Shown here one piece after another: positions 35,015 through 47,607 of a DNA stretch of 64,000 nucleotides. The position numbers and the translations under genes were made by a program. The notes beneath the pieces are model-generated. The model was not told where the DNA came from. It saw nothing but the letters and a program-made list of their open reading frames with translations, and ran no database searches. Positions within the stretch are counted from its first letter, which is position 1. The number at the start of each line of letters is the position of its first letter. The stretch lies in assembly GCA_001466705.2 (NCBI GenBank), contig LATX02000176.1, forward strand, positions 682,001 to 746,000. The letters run 5' to 3'. This DNA is from Moniliophthora roreri (lineage: Eukaryota; Basidiomycota; Agaricomycetes; Agaricales; Marasmiaceae).

Positions 35015-36817
35015 ATGACTTGTTCCAATGACACGAAGGAAGACGCAATTGAGAAGATATACACTGATATTACACTCCTTTGTGGCAGGAAGGTACAGAA
35101 TCGATTGGTCAAGGTGTGTAGCATGTCGGTTCACCGGAGTGCATCCTCTGACATTCTTCAGGTAGCTATGTACGAGCACCTGGCATCCATGTTTGGTGGT
35201 CCTCCGAATAAACATCACTACAAACTCTATTCCAATTGGTCCAAATTCAACTGGGGAATCATAATCACCGGAAATGTTCAAGTTTCGGCGGCGCATCTCG
35301 GCCTGGGACGCGACTTGATAGTTCCTCATACTCTCTCCGAAGAGAATGTGCATCCGTTCAGAAAACTGGCAGAATGCATACATGGAAATCGCTCTGAGGA
35401 CACGGAAAGTTTGAAACCATTGGCAATAATGCAACTTAATCACGCCGGTCGACAGTCTAGCAACTTTCTCGGCGGACGTTATCCCTTCGTTCCTCCACTA
35501 GCACCAAGTGCCATCCCAGTCTCTTCAAAAAACCCCGGCCTTGTGTCCTGGATCATCCATAACCTACTCTTTCAAACGCCTCGCGCAATGTCCTTGAATG
35601 ACATTGAGCATGTAATCTCGGAGTTCGTCCGAGGCGCAGAGCTAGCACTACGAGCTGGCTTTGATGGCGTCCAGCTGCACGTTGCACATGGGTGTAAGCA
35701 CCTTTTTGCAATTCTCTGGCTATCTTTCTGATAGTTGCCTGTGCAGATTTGCTCGCTCAATTTTTGTCATCTAAGGTACGAATTCTAGGCTTTTCAATTC
35801 AAGTGTTCACCTTGCTGAACGAAAACCAACTAGGTCAACAAACGTGATGACGAATACGGATCCAATCCACTTCATCTCCTCCATCGTCTCGTTACAGCGA
35901 TACGGGCAGTGACACCGAAGGATTTTGCTCTTGGAGTCAAATTCAACACCAGTGACTATAGTGCCCTCGAGGAAAGCGCCAGCAAAGCGGAACAGGAAAA
36001 ACACGCGTTAGATCACCTTCGTATCCTCGCGTCCTGGGGAACTCTCGATTTCATCGAAATCAGTGGTGGAGATTACGAAAATCCAGGTATGCTTTGCTTC
36101 TGGGTACCCCCGTGGTCTTTATTCTCATGCCTGCTCGCAGAGTTCATGATGAGTGGGTCTAAATCCTCACGCCAAGCGTTCTTCGCTAGCTTCTCAGCCA
36201 AAGCAGTTCAAACTCTCGAGTCTGGATCGGCTCCAACACCTCCTTTCATTATCTTGACTGGCGGCCTAAAGTCACCTGGCCACCTCATCACCGCGATTTC
36301 ATCTAGACATGCACACCTCTTGGGCATTGGGAGAGCTTCTGTCATCTGTCCCGATCTGCCTATACGCTTCAAACGAAGGGTTGCCGATACCGTTGACACG
36401 CCGGTCGGGGAGGACTTTGCACCATTTCAACCAGAACCAGACCTTCATCTGGATTTCGTTCAGCAATGGCCATGGTCTTGGATTTGGCGTTTCGTGCCCA
36501 AGATCAACCTGATTGGAGCTGGTATTGGAATAGCCTGGTATGTGGTGGCGATCCGTCGATTGGCAAACTATGAGGTCAACGGCACTCAGTCGTATGTGCC
36601 CGAATACGAGTTGGGTGGACTGGGAGCGGTGCTGATGATGTGGATATGGCAAGACGCACCTGAGATACAAGCCAAGGGGGGAAAGTTGTCGATGATAGCA
36701 CTGGCTGTTTCGGTCGTGTCATTAGGTTCGTATTCAGTGACGTGTGTGGTACAGACAATTGACCGTTCCTACGACAGGTATTTGGTGGCGAATGGCAATA
36801 TGAGAACATTGTGTTGA
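35015..36817 (+). CDS. Old Yellow Enzyme-type flavin oxidoreductase with C-terminal TM
   Basis: NADH:flavin oxidoreductase/NADH oxidase family, an FMN-binding (beta/alpha)8 barrel. Landmarks: WGIIITGNVQVSAAHLGLGR, PLAIMQLNHAGRQS (active-site strand), MSLNDIEHVISEFVRGAELA, RAGFDGVQLHVAHGYLLAQF (His pair), NKRDDEYGSN, DFIEISGGDYENP, and the phosphate-binding IILTGGLKSPGHL ... LLGIGRASVICPDLP. After the barrel come two hydrophobic segments (INLIGAGIGIAWYVVAIRRL and KLSMIALAVSVVSLGSYSV). The enzyme is therefore probably membrane-anchored. Introns at about 35113-35160, 35695-35746, 35776-35834 and one near 36088 keep the frame. The physiological substrate is unknown. Confidence 0.88.
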
Positions 36818-37255
36818 TTACACACGCTGCCAAGTGTACAAACTTAAAAGTCTCCTCACACGCACGTTCCCCTTATCTATGCAAGGCACGCACTCCATAT
36901 CGTGGAGCCCGATTTTCACAAGGTATACATCATTGGCATCCTTTTCTATCTGATCCATATCCAAATCCTGCTTATCCGTTAATTTCGCATAGATATCTCT
37001 GCGAATAGTTGGGTCAGCCCTAGTCAGGTGCACAAAGTCAATACAAGGCTGTGATGGCGCAAGTGATGTGCCAACAGCGTGTAATCCCGACGGCTCAAAT
37101 GACGCGATAGAGCGAACATAATTTCTCCATTGTTGTTTCAGGAGCATCAACAAATCAAGACATACCCTGTAGGATGACATCGCAGCTTGAGATGAGTGTT
37201 CACTCATGGTCTGGAGGCGCGCCCGATCGTAGTACGTCAGAAGAATCAGGACCAA
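36818..37255 (-). CDS. Uncharacterised 145-aa open frame
   Basis: The centre looks protein-like (LLKQQWRNYVRSIASFEPSG, PCIDFVHLTRADPTIRRDIY), but I recognise no family and no start context decides between three candidate ATGs. It lies between the convergent-side end of the OYE gene and the DUF3455 gene. It may be one exon of a gene or a remnant. Confidence 0.33.
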   Translation of the reverse strand: MVLILLTYYDRARLQTMSEHSSQAAMSSYRVCLDLLMLLKQQWRNYVRSIASFEPSGLHAVGTSLAPSQPCIDFVHLTRADPTIRRDIYAKLTDKQDLDMDQIEKDANDVYLVKIGLHDMECVPCIDKGNVRVRRLLSLYTWQRV

Positions 37256-37531
37256 TGCGAACTCGGACTACAGAGAAATATGCTACATATGTTGGCTATC
37301 GGAAGGACCTGTAATAATGATGCGTCCAATAACCTGGCGTCCCACTTCATTAGCGCCTCAATTGTCCGTAATCTCAGGTAATCGAGGACTGGTCATTCTC
37401 GATCCTGCTCTGTGCCTTGTCAGCGTTCAGAAAAATATTTAGGGTAGTACAATTGCGCAGAGAGCTCTTAAAAAGCCAGTTTCTTTCTCTCTTCTCGTTT
37501 CTCTTTCCTTTTTCGTTCTGACGGTGTTAGC

Positions 37532-38450
37532 ATGCACCCTCTTTCTTTGTTGTCTTTTGCTCTCGCTGTGTCTGCGGTCGCCCTCCCTGCCTTCCGACCT
37601 GGTTTCTCATTAGGGCCTCCTGCTGGTTTCCCCGGTCTCCCTGAGCGAGGCAGCCTCAACTGCGACGTAACCGGTGCTATAGTCGACACTGCTGGCGGTG
37701 CTCTGACTGCACCCCAAAAACCGGTATCATTCATTGCCCTCGGTGTTGGCACCCAAAACTACACCTGTTCCGACGCGTACGTCATTCATACCTTACCAGC
37801 AGCAGTCTCATACTGACCTCATACCCTCCGACAGTGGTACTTACGCGTATGGCATCGTTTATTCTTGAACAAGCTAACGGGATAATGTAGTTCCGCAGGT
37901 GCCTTGGCAGAACTGATTCGATGTGTCTTGTTTTTACGACAAGCCACTGTTCAACAATCTGGCTAACATGTCATTCGAACTTTGGAAGAGAGCACCTCCA
38001 TCGCTTGGAGCCGCGTAGGTCATCTCCTCCCTTCAGGGTGTCGACTCGGAAGCGATTCTAGGAGAGCATTACTTTGTCCCCAATCTCTCGGGTACTGGCA
38101 TCAGCCCCAAGTGGGATTTCACTTCCCGTGCGTTCAAAGGAAACGCCGACGCATTTGTTGTCGCAGCCAGGCAAAGTGCTACTCCAGCACCTACGGGAAA
38201 GACGGACGATTGGCTTTATTTGACTCAAGTCCAGGGATCTCTTGCAAACGAAGGTCCACCCCCAGCTTCTGTAAGTCGTTCAATTCATGGGATATTTGTT
38301 AGTGCACCCCTGGATCTGCCCCGATTACCGTCAAGTACACTTCGTTGTATTGTACGTGCCTTAATTATTTTCTTTAAAATCAAGGGTCGCAGCTGATTGG
38401 TGTCACATCTAGGGCTTACCGGTGGAACCGCTAAAACTACATATATGTAG
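37532..38450 (+). pseudogene. DUF3455 secreted protein with two lesions
   Basis: A signal peptide (MHPLSLLSFALAVSAVALP) precedes the DUF3455 core: VSFIALGVGTQNYTCSDA, GTYASAGALAEL, FDVSCFYDKPLFNNLANMSF. Further on come YFVPNLSGTGISPKWDFTSR, TDDWLYLTQVQGS and SCTPGSAPITVKYTSLYWLT. Exon joins at about 37778, 37843, 38271 and 38353 work. Two problems break the frame: one extra base after GALAEL (about 37920), and an in-frame TAG after PPSLGAA (about 38014) just before VISSLQGVDSEA. The family is extracellular, of unknown function, in many fungi. Either a recent pseudogene or sequence errors. Confidence 0.68.
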
Positions 38451-40287
38451 CATGTCTCCACTTTTTTTTTTGCGCGTGTCGCTAGCTCAAAGGACCATCA
38501 GACATGTGCTTTACGTTCCATTTGAGACAATTGGGTATTCTGGTGTAGTATTTCCATATAGCAATTCATCATTAGGGTTGAACGTGAGTAAAAAATATAC
38601 ACTCCTAAGCAAGTATCATACGGTGTGATCGGCCATGTATCCTCTCCGACTCAACCAACAGTGGACAGCCGGTTCCAGGAAGGGTGTCTATATGTAATAT
38701 TACATGATTGCAGCTTCCATTCAGCTTCTCCTTCTCTGCTACCTGTACTCGCTAAAAGAAAAGAGAATGATCAGGCCACTAGTTCACAAATAACATTAAA
38801 GTATGACTCACCGGACAATTACTAGATCACCGTATGCATGCAGCCAAAAAAAAATCTCCCAAAGAGACTTGAAAGAAAAAATTGTAAAGAAACACATCAA
38901 CCACCAGACCAAGAGTAGTCTGAATCGAGTTTTGTGGAGCAGCCCATAGTTGGAGATCAACCGAGGGCTACTGCATTCCACAAGCCGCGAAGTGAACTAA
39001 AGGAGGAGCCAATTATGTACTCAATCTCTTCACCCAAAGATGAAGAGATATCAAGCACCATTAGCACCCCCGTTCCCCGCAACATGTCCCAAAGTGCGCC
39101 TACAGTATTGGGCCCTCCTCTAGAAAGAATCTTTGGGCACGAACCTGCTGACACGCTGAGTTTCTGGTATGTCGCTGCAGTTAATTACAACTGGGCCCAG
39201 CTAGAGCCGATCGAGGGGGAATAGAATACTCAGACCTTAGCCCGCTCACAATGATAGATGGCAGAGAGAACGACCATCTTGTGCGGAGTGAGCATCGCAG
39301 CTTTGGGACTGGTGGTAGTGGATCAAGATCAAAGAGGAAAAAAAAATTGATCGTGATAAAATGCCACGTTCTCACACCACGTGCACTGTCGTTTTTGGCC
39401 AGCGGCTGTGTTGATGGTGATGATGGTATGCAAAGTGGACGCCTGGTTCCATGTACCAGCAAAGTCAGAATCTATATGACCACTGGATGAGCGTACACAA
39501 GAGTCCATAGGGTAAAACGATATCCTTGTGGTAGCAATCACCTCGGGGATCCGAGCGAGCCGAACGCACGCGTTGTGGCGAGCCCTCATTTGGAGTTTCT
39601 CAGAACTGTTCTGCCGTATTCTTCTGAGGCATTGGCTCTTAGGCTGAACTTTAAGTGAGTGTATGAGAAAAAAATAACATGGAAATGGATGCTTTGACAG
39701 ATGAGGTAGAATCAATGATGGTGTCATTCGAATACGAACAAATGGGGGATGAATATGAGCCAGTGCAAGCTATTTCTCGCATCCTGTCAAGAGGGAGAAG
39801 ACATTCTGTGAATTATTTTTGATAAATCCATTATCCATGAACTTGAAGCGTCAATTATCAGAGTTGAAGACGGTAAAAGAAGCTGATTGTCAGTATGCAA
39901 GGCCTGGTCGAATAAGGTTTTATGTCCAAAGTTTGACGGACTTGTTTTTTTTCGCACGTGTAGTCTTCAACTATCCCCTGTTCCTCATCCTCATTTAGCC
40001 AGTATTCGTCTCGTGTCATCATCCAGAGGGTTTTAGGTCGGCATTCGTGGCTGGAAGCTAGTCGAAAAGTATTGAAAAAATCGAGTCAGTGGTTGAAATT
40101 TGGCAGGTCTAGCTGAGTACCAATAATTCTGAGCGGCGCTGAGTTGGCAAATTTCAGTCGGAGTGAGTATATACCTTGTGGTTTATACTTTGTACCTTCA
40201 CCTCGAGATTTCCTCGTCACATTCTGACAAAATGTTCCTAGCTTCAGCTTTCTCAACGCCCACGGAATTCTCTATCGTCGCCGTGAC
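38451..40287. other. Gene-poor stretch before a transcription-factor gene
   Basis: About 1.8 kb. A 96-codon open frame at 38934-39224 (VPRNMSQSAPTVLGPPLERI) has no known match. The 250 bp before 40288 have C/T-rich blocks typical of a fungal promoter. Confidence 0.35.
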
Positions 40288-41542
40288 ATGACCACAGAAC
40301 AATCAAAACCTACAACTACCCCAGAGCAGCCCCCATACCCTCCTCCACCTCACTTTGCCTTTGCTAGCGCTCCCTATCCCCCGCCTCCTGGCGCATTTCC
40401 TCCAGCTTTCTTTGCGTATCCCCCGCCGCCTGATGGTCAGCAGGGCGAGGGCAACACCAATGGTACCCAGACAGCGCCGCCGCCGTTTCAAGTCATGTAC
40501 GGTCCGCCGGGAGTAGTCTATGCTTTTCCGCCTCCAGGTATGTTTTTTTCTCTTTTATGCACTCTTTATGTTTCCCCAATATCGACTCACTCATTTTTCA
40601 AGTTCCCCCCAACACCACACCTCCTCCCGGAACTGCGGCAGGCCGCCCAAAACGTAAGCAGGTGAAAATGGCTGTGAGTTTTTCCTACTTCCCTATTCAT
40701 TCATTGCCTTATTCATTGTATTAATGCCTTATCAATCAGTGTACAAATTGTGCTGCTGCCTGTAAGCGCTGCGATGACAATCGACCTTGTGAGCGTTGCC
40801 AAAAGTACGGCATCGCGGATAGCTGCGTGGACGGGCAAAGAAAGGAGAGGAAAAAAGGTGTTAAGCGCGGGCCATACAAACGAAAGAATAAGGATGCCAA
40901 TGGGTTTGGTGGTACGTATCAATTCATTCGCATTTCGGAGCCCAAGCTCATGTTTCATCATTGCATTAATCAGAATACGTTTCCGGAGAAGGTGGTGAAT
41001 GGCCCAGTCAACCACCCTCGGCTGCGACCACGACAGCAGCAATGCATGCCGTTGCCCAATTTGCACCACCTGAAGGCTTCTATCCTGTCTACTACCCACC
41101 GCCCGGCGCCTATCCTCCACCTGATTCAGCAGGTGCAGAAGGCGCTGCTAATGGACATCCACCTCCCATCATGCCACTCTATATCAGTGGTTTCCCACCA
41201 TATACGTACGCTCCGCCAGGTGCTGTCTTTCTACCTCCAGGAACACATCCGCCTCCTCCGCCGGCTGCTGCGACGACGACAGTAACGACGATGGAAGCTG
41301 GATCTGTATCTGAGGCCGACAAGAAAGCTGAAGAAAACATTACCAGCCCGTCCACTGAGGCCGGCGGTGATGAGGTTAACGGCGAAGCTTTGGGAACTGA
41401 TTCTGGAAGCATGAGCGGTGCGAGCGTCGTCGGCAGGAAACGAAAGAAATCGAGCAAGAACGGCGACGGCAAATCGAAAAAAGCGCGAAGCAATGCAGCC
41501 ACTAGCGATGGGGAAGATGGTTCAACGTCAACAGATGGCTGA
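40288..41542 (+). CDS. Zn2Cys6 transcription factor, proline-rich
   Basis: Nuclear DNA-binding regulator with a Zn2Cys6 binuclear cluster split by introns: CTNCAAACKRC, then DDNRPCERCQKYGIADSC. The spacing is C-x2-C-x6-C-x5-C-x2-C-x8-C. A basic linker (RKERKKGVKRGPYKRKNK) follows. The N-terminal ~100 residues are Pro/Tyr/Phe-rich (PYPPPPHFAFASAPYPPPPG), and the C-terminal half is Pro/Tyr-rich with an acidic/Ser region and a nuclear localisation-like RKRKKSSKNGDGKSKKAR. Four exons with 50-60-bp introns. Targets unknown. The Pro-rich arms may act in activation. Confidence 0.9.
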
Positions 41543-43087
41543 GTATCTATCGTCAGATCCAGCGTTCTATTCTTGGCAATAGTACTCAACATCAACAGGT
41601 GGCAGAGTCTTGTACGGCCCGTTCACATATTCATCCTCTTGTCATCGTTGAACCCTCATATCCCGGACTATTCTTATACACGTTGATTTCCCAGACTGCT
41701 ATCGTTTCCTTCCTTGTCTGTTGTCAGTCCATTGATCCTTGTACAGAAAATGCAAACCTTTTTACATGTCAAGGCCTGGAGGTCGTTCTTGTGCTTCTTC
41801 GTCGTCACTACTTACCTTTCCTGGTTATTTTACCTCTAACGACGCCTGACGACTAGACGTCTTTATTGGTGAAATATCCCTTAGGTCAAGTAGTTTGTAA
41901 CTGATCCCTGTATGTAATACTTGGTTATATTTATTCAATGAACAAATCTATATGTGTACCCGTTCATTTACAGTAGGCGCCCCTGGCCCCAGGCTTATGC
42001 ATTGAGAGAGACTTTCATTTTGACTGGCATTGCAATTGGTCAACACCGTCTGGGCGACAGCAGTTTGGTGGCAACGGCGACGACACGTGGGAATGCTCAC
42101 AAAAGGGCGCCCTCGTCGTCAGGTTGACTACGTTGACTGACTGTCTGACCGAACTTTACCTACTTCTGGGCCCAATATCCCAACAGTGCCCTCAGCGCAG
42201 ACGAGCGCGGCTCGTTCACGTCAATCCTCACGTATGGTGAGCTGTATTTCGTTCATTCAGCTAATCTAAACCGTGCTACTTCTGGTAGCCCTGTTGACTT
42301 GGCCGATTCAAAAGTTCAAATGATGGCGCTATCCTCCAGCATGCTTGCAATCTGTCGTTTTCAACCAATCCTACTGCAGGACTATGGATCTCTCAGTTGA
42401 TAGTGTACGTGACACGCCCTGATGGCATCAATATTGTTTTCTCCAAACTTGTCCAGGCGTGTTGATTTAGTGATTCGTGCAATCGAGCCACTTCCAAGTC
42501 AATCTACCTTGCAAACCTTGGATGCAATCAGCATCTGAAGCTGTATAGAAAAAGATCCATGGTCTCCAAGTACCACCGCTGTACCGTGACTTGTTCGTTG
42601 CAAAAACCAGAGCTTTGCGCAGTCCATGACACTGATGTTCAAGCATTCCGGGAATCCAAGTCGACAGCAACTTCCATGCCGATGGCGTGCCATTCTGATC
42701 TCATTGAAAGTTCGCCGTACTGCCTCACTGCCTCATGCTCAATTAATTCCAACTTCGACTATCCGGGTAAAAACAGGGACCCCTCTGCTCAGATTCGTAG
42801 GGAGCGTGCGAACGTGATCTGTTCAATTTTCATTGCTATGGTTGCCATACGCTTCAGCGCCAGGGTTTCGTGAACTCCACGAGATGATTATATCCTTTGG
42901 ATGTCTTGTAAGTGCCTTACACATCTGATGATTATCGTGTTTACATCTTGAGTCAGATTAGGTTCTTCTCTTGTTATAGAGATATTACCTGAATATAACC
43001 GTTATGTTAATGTTCTCCTCGGTATATTAAGTTCAATCACTCCTTTCGACTATTTCTTTCGTACACCGTCCACCCTACTCTACCACG
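41543..43087. other. Spacer between two transcription-factor genes
   Basis: 1.5 kb with no recognisable gene. Scattered open frames around 42559-42873 show no domain. Confidence 0.35.
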
Positions 43088-43831
43088 ATGACAAACTCAG
43101 AACGCTCGAGGTCCCCAACAACTGCGAAGAAGAGCGGCCATTCGAGGAATCCTATGGCCTGTACGAATTGTCGAGCTCGTAAGATTAAGGTGAGTATGCC
43201 TCAGCTTCTAAAACGTGGTAGATTAGGTGACGAGCTTCGATGGCTTTAGTGCGAATCCAACCGACAACACCCTGAACGTCCTTGCCAGAGGTGCACAAAT
43301 CGAAAGTTGCATTGCGAATATGTCGCTATATCCCACCCACCACCGCCTCCTCCGACAGAAAAGTTCCATGCTGACCCTTCCTCATCCATCGCCACACCGG
43401 ATTCCTCGAGAAGAACACACACTCGTGTTCCAAGCGGCCATACCCCCTCGTCCGGGCCCCGCTACTCCCCCGTATCTTCATCGCTTTCCCGGAAGGGAAG
43501 TCCGAGAACGGAATATGAATATTTATCTTCAGAAGACAGGAGTTATCATATTTCCGCAGGCGATTATGCACCGAACCCCGGATCCACTCCTCGATATAAC
43601 TCATACTATCCCAATGCGACCTACAATGATTCTGTCGCATATTCGCAAGGACCAAATAGTCATATGCCGAACATGGGTTCCATGTATAGCCCATATTCCG
43701 ACCCTTCAATATCTATGAACCCTGGATTATTGCAGAACAGTGGGAATTTCGGACAAGGCCCTCAGGAATACCTGTCATGGAACAGTCCAGTTCCAAACCA
43801 GCTGTACTATGCAAGGTATGCTTCGTTATAG
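43088..43831 (+). CDS. Zn2Cys6 transcription factor
   Basis: ATG 43088: MTNSERSRSPTTAKKSGHSR, then the cluster CTNCRARKIKC-ESNRQHPERP-CQRC-TNRKLHC, split by an intron (gtgagt..tag) after RKIK. The spacing is C-x2-C-x6-C-x10-C-x2-C-x6-C. A Pro-run follows (HPPPPPPTEK), then a long Ser/Tyr/Asn-rich low-complexity arm. The open frame stops at 43831; a gtatgc..ttcag intron could carry it on to a stop at 43912. No middle-homology domain, so it is a short member. Targets unknown. Confidence 0.85.
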
Positions 43832-43912
43832 GTTCCGTCCATCATTATCGTTCTGACGTACAAATTCGACTAGCTGTCATTGTTCAGGATATTGCACATG
43901 TGGAACCAATAG

Positions 43913-46900
43913 GTCGTGATCACATATTTTTGCTTTTATCCCTCCGGTATATTTATTTAGAAGGTACAGTGATCTTTCGGCGCTGGAGATGTCAGTGATG
44001 CTGACTTGAACATGGCAGTACACCATAATTTATAGTAGCTTGTGTAGAGCACAATGCCTCATCGTTGCATCTCCAATGGATACCCAACTTGTTGGATACC
44101 GTTACTGTCCACTCGATCAACTCCTCCTTTTACGGCAACCCGATCCAAACTATCCATTCACTGTTCCAACAGATGATGTATTGACCAACGATATGCTCAA
44201 CAAACCAGCTTCCCTGGATTTTGAGATTCTCAAATATAGTCGCCAAGTCGTTGACGAAGGTGGCTGAGCTTCGGCGTTCGCGGGTTTGATCTTCGGTAAC
44301 CCTCCGCATCTCCATACACATTGGACATTGTCCAACTGCCAGCCATTGTCGTCACACGTAACTCAGGTAAGCGGTAGCTAACGCAAGTCCCATGTTACGG
44401 CTGGTCTCGAGCTATCATACTTCATTCATGCAGTACTTGTCAGTCACTGGTCAGGGTGACGTTAAAATATGACCTAGATTGTACATCTACCATCATTCTC
44501 GTCAATCAACGCACGAAATTGTCGGCCTTATAGGTTAGCGTAACCCCACTGAGTGTCGGGCTAATTATCTTTGAAAAACTGGTCATAGTCGGCTAACAAC
44601 ACGGGCTGGTCTGCTCCTGCCCGCGACACGGACCGGCTCAACACGATTACTTACTCGATGTTCTGGTGTCAGACCCCGATTTTTGCCCGTAAGGCTGCTT
44701 GGCTGAAAACTGGAGCCCCTCCACAATAGGATTAGAACGATACGGTGGAGTAACGGCCGATCATACAACCTCAGTTCAAACCACACTAGGAGAACATTCA
44801 TTCCCTTTTAATGTTTCTGTGCATTAGTGGCGACTTTGTGACTCTGGCTTTGGTGGGGAAGATCAACTCCAAGAGGACATCATCTGTCAAGGCACTGTTT
44901 GCTCTCTGATGAGGCCTCAGGTGCACCAAATGAGGATCATCCTCATGGATGAGATGGAAATCGGTTTCACTCGTGATCTCATCACTCGAATTTCCCAGCG
45001 TCCCCTCATTGACATCAGGTGTGGCTACAATGCTTGGACCGTTGAGTGTGGTTTACAAGAAAAAGCTTAGCACTCTTAGCACCCTGAGACAGAGTGGATA
45101 GAGGCGTAAGCCGACAAGTATACCGGTCCTCGTTTACACAGAGTGCATGAGCCTTTCTCTGATCCTGATCGAATATTACACAGCGGTCCGCTTGCTGTAT
45201 GTCGTATGCTCTGTTATCGGCGGAGTTGAGAAATCTTGAAACATCTTGAGACACAGAATAAAGGATCAATGTCCAAAGTCCTCGCCAGTGTAAGGATGAA
45301 TTCCTGGCCTGGCTCCTTTCATAGTCGGTGTCATTACACCAAGCGAAGCACCGTTTTCATGCCTTTATCGACGGACACGCATGGAGATGCAGGGATCCCT
45401 ATAATGAAGTCCTCTATGGGAGAAGAATGGGTCGTATCGCCACGATCAGTACCCAAGCCTCGTCGCGTTTACCGCTGTGCCACAATCAACAAAACGGATC
45501 GTATTGTGGCAGTAAACGCTGTAAGAGTAATACGTAGACCCTAAATCCTGACTGAACCATAAAAAACAATGGAGTGACGTTTTCACCGACTTTGTAAACA
45601 CCCTCTTTCACGCTGGTGGTAACCCAGTCGTGTTGATGGTATCAGATGAACGAGAGGGTCCACTAGCAATCGAATGTAGTCAGAGCCGTCATGTGAGGCC
45701 TGCTGTGGATCAGTAGGAAAGGGTCGCATGGCGGGTGAAAGAGGATAGCATACCTAATGACGACGTTGCGTATTTGGGGTCTACCTAATTTTCCCAAGTT
45801 TAATTGTATTGCTCCTGACCGTCAAGAGCGACGTCGTTAAGAGGTGAATTCAACTCGGGACCAGTCCGGACGTATCCTGTCATATTCTGTTTTATTTTTC
45901 TCTCTCTCTCGCGGTCAATCGGTCGGTCGCCATATTCCTATGAATTTTCAAAGGAGGCCTATGAGCGTGAAAATAGCACATTGTACGCACGTAATAGATG
46001 CCTACCAGATAGATCACTGGGTCTGCACCCGTTTGGATACACCAAGTCTAGAGCCAGTGCAAGATCATCAAGGAATTTGGAGTGGGTCACAAGGGGAGAA
46101 GGGTCTCTCTCCCACTCCGACTTGCGCCAGGACTGTCCAAACTCGCCGCCACCGTCTGAGTTAACGAGTTCCGATTAATGCATCTCTCGACAGGGCGGGT
46201 AAATTTCCCACTGCTTGAGTCCAGCGACTTAGAGTGATGCCATCGCAAATCACTGTCGAACAAAAGGTTCGTAAGAGGAAGGTAATTGCATACCACGACA
46301 GGACCTTGCGCCATTTCACAATAAACGAGTAAATGACCATCAACTGTTTCAAAATCATCGTGAGATCTTGGATGCTACGTGTTCTGGTATCCCAAAGATG
46401 CATAAATCTCCATCATTACGGATACTGAAGGATCTTCAGTACTGTGTGGGAGCCCGCCAGGATTACCTACTAGAGAACAAGGACCCTTGAGCCTTGTCAC
46501 AGCTTTGTCTCTTTCAGGTTGATGATTGATTTGATGCGTTATTTCTGTGTGATGCAATGTCAATGTCGTTTTGGGAACATATCGAATAGCTCGGATCCGG
46601 GCCTTTAAGGGGACTGATTACGGCTTCAGTGCGAAGAGATGTAAACCTGCAGTGAGCGCTAGTGAGCGACGCGACAGATAGCACCGAAAGTTACTGGGCC
46701 GGGCCTGCTCCTTCTGTGCAATGCGAAAGCGAGCTTTCCCACTTGTGAAGTGAAACATCACATGAAGATGTGTATCCTTATCTCTTGTTCACCGTTCTGG
46801 CGAGCGTAAGTAGCAGGCAAGAAAATAATGGAGCGTAGTATAAGCAGATTTGGGCCCGATTACAACTCGAAGCCCTCAAGCTGGGCTACCTTCCAAGCCC

Positions 46901-47607
46901 CAGCGGGATGTATGGGATGTATTTTTGTAATCGACGTCTGAGAACACAGTAGAGGCATCTCGGACCGTCGGTACTAATAGGGTCTTTGGAATGTATAGGA
47001 AGCGTAGCGATAAGGCATTCAGTTTCATTAAGCATATTGGCGCCACCTAGTAAGGGTGCAGTGACACGTCTGCTTGCCTGAATTTCGTCCGAGTCGTGAT
47101 AGCCAAGCGGAGCCAGTGAATTCAGCTGATACCGGGGGTTGCATGCGCGTAGGGAGGAGCGAGTCATTCTCGCACATTTGTCAACATAACAATTGAAAGT
47201 GAGTGAGCTCAGAGCTCACCCTGAGTAGCCGCGTTACCAGTTGTTCAAGGTCAAGGTGGATTGGTGAAAGGAAGTCCGAATCCGGGAAATCAACTACCAG
47301 AATGAAGTAGACCGCTGTCAACTCCACAGATGCCAAAGGGTTACTTGATAGAACGAATAGCATCCGGGGAATCCGCCAGACTGAAGGGCGGAGCAGCAGC
47401 AGAGTGCGACAATACTGTATGCGTGGCTGAAATTGGACCCAATCTCTGGTGGATCTAATTCGGTCCTCTTCGGGCAGCTTTGCAGTTACGCATAAAGTGA
47501 TCAAGTAAAAAATCCAGCAATTCTCCTTTAGGTCGTCAGGTGAGTTGTGAAAGTTCCAGTTCCGAAGAGGAACTGAAGAGAAAAACTTGCTACCAGGGGA
47601 AATCCCG
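43913..47607. other. Gene-poor region
   Basis: 3.7 kb with only short open frames on both strands. No recognisable protein domain, RNA gene or transposon ORF. Candidates such as 44040-44267 (plus) and 46886-47167 (minus) have no support beyond being open. It may contain decayed repeats. Confidence 0.35.

Noticed and set aside
38934..39224. Ser/Pro-rich 96-codon open frame
   Set aside because: Only open length supports it; no splice partners, no family.
44583..44801. Possible retrotransposon or tRNA-like segment
   Set aside because: No tRNA cloverleaf, no RT/integrase motif and no LTR pair could be found.
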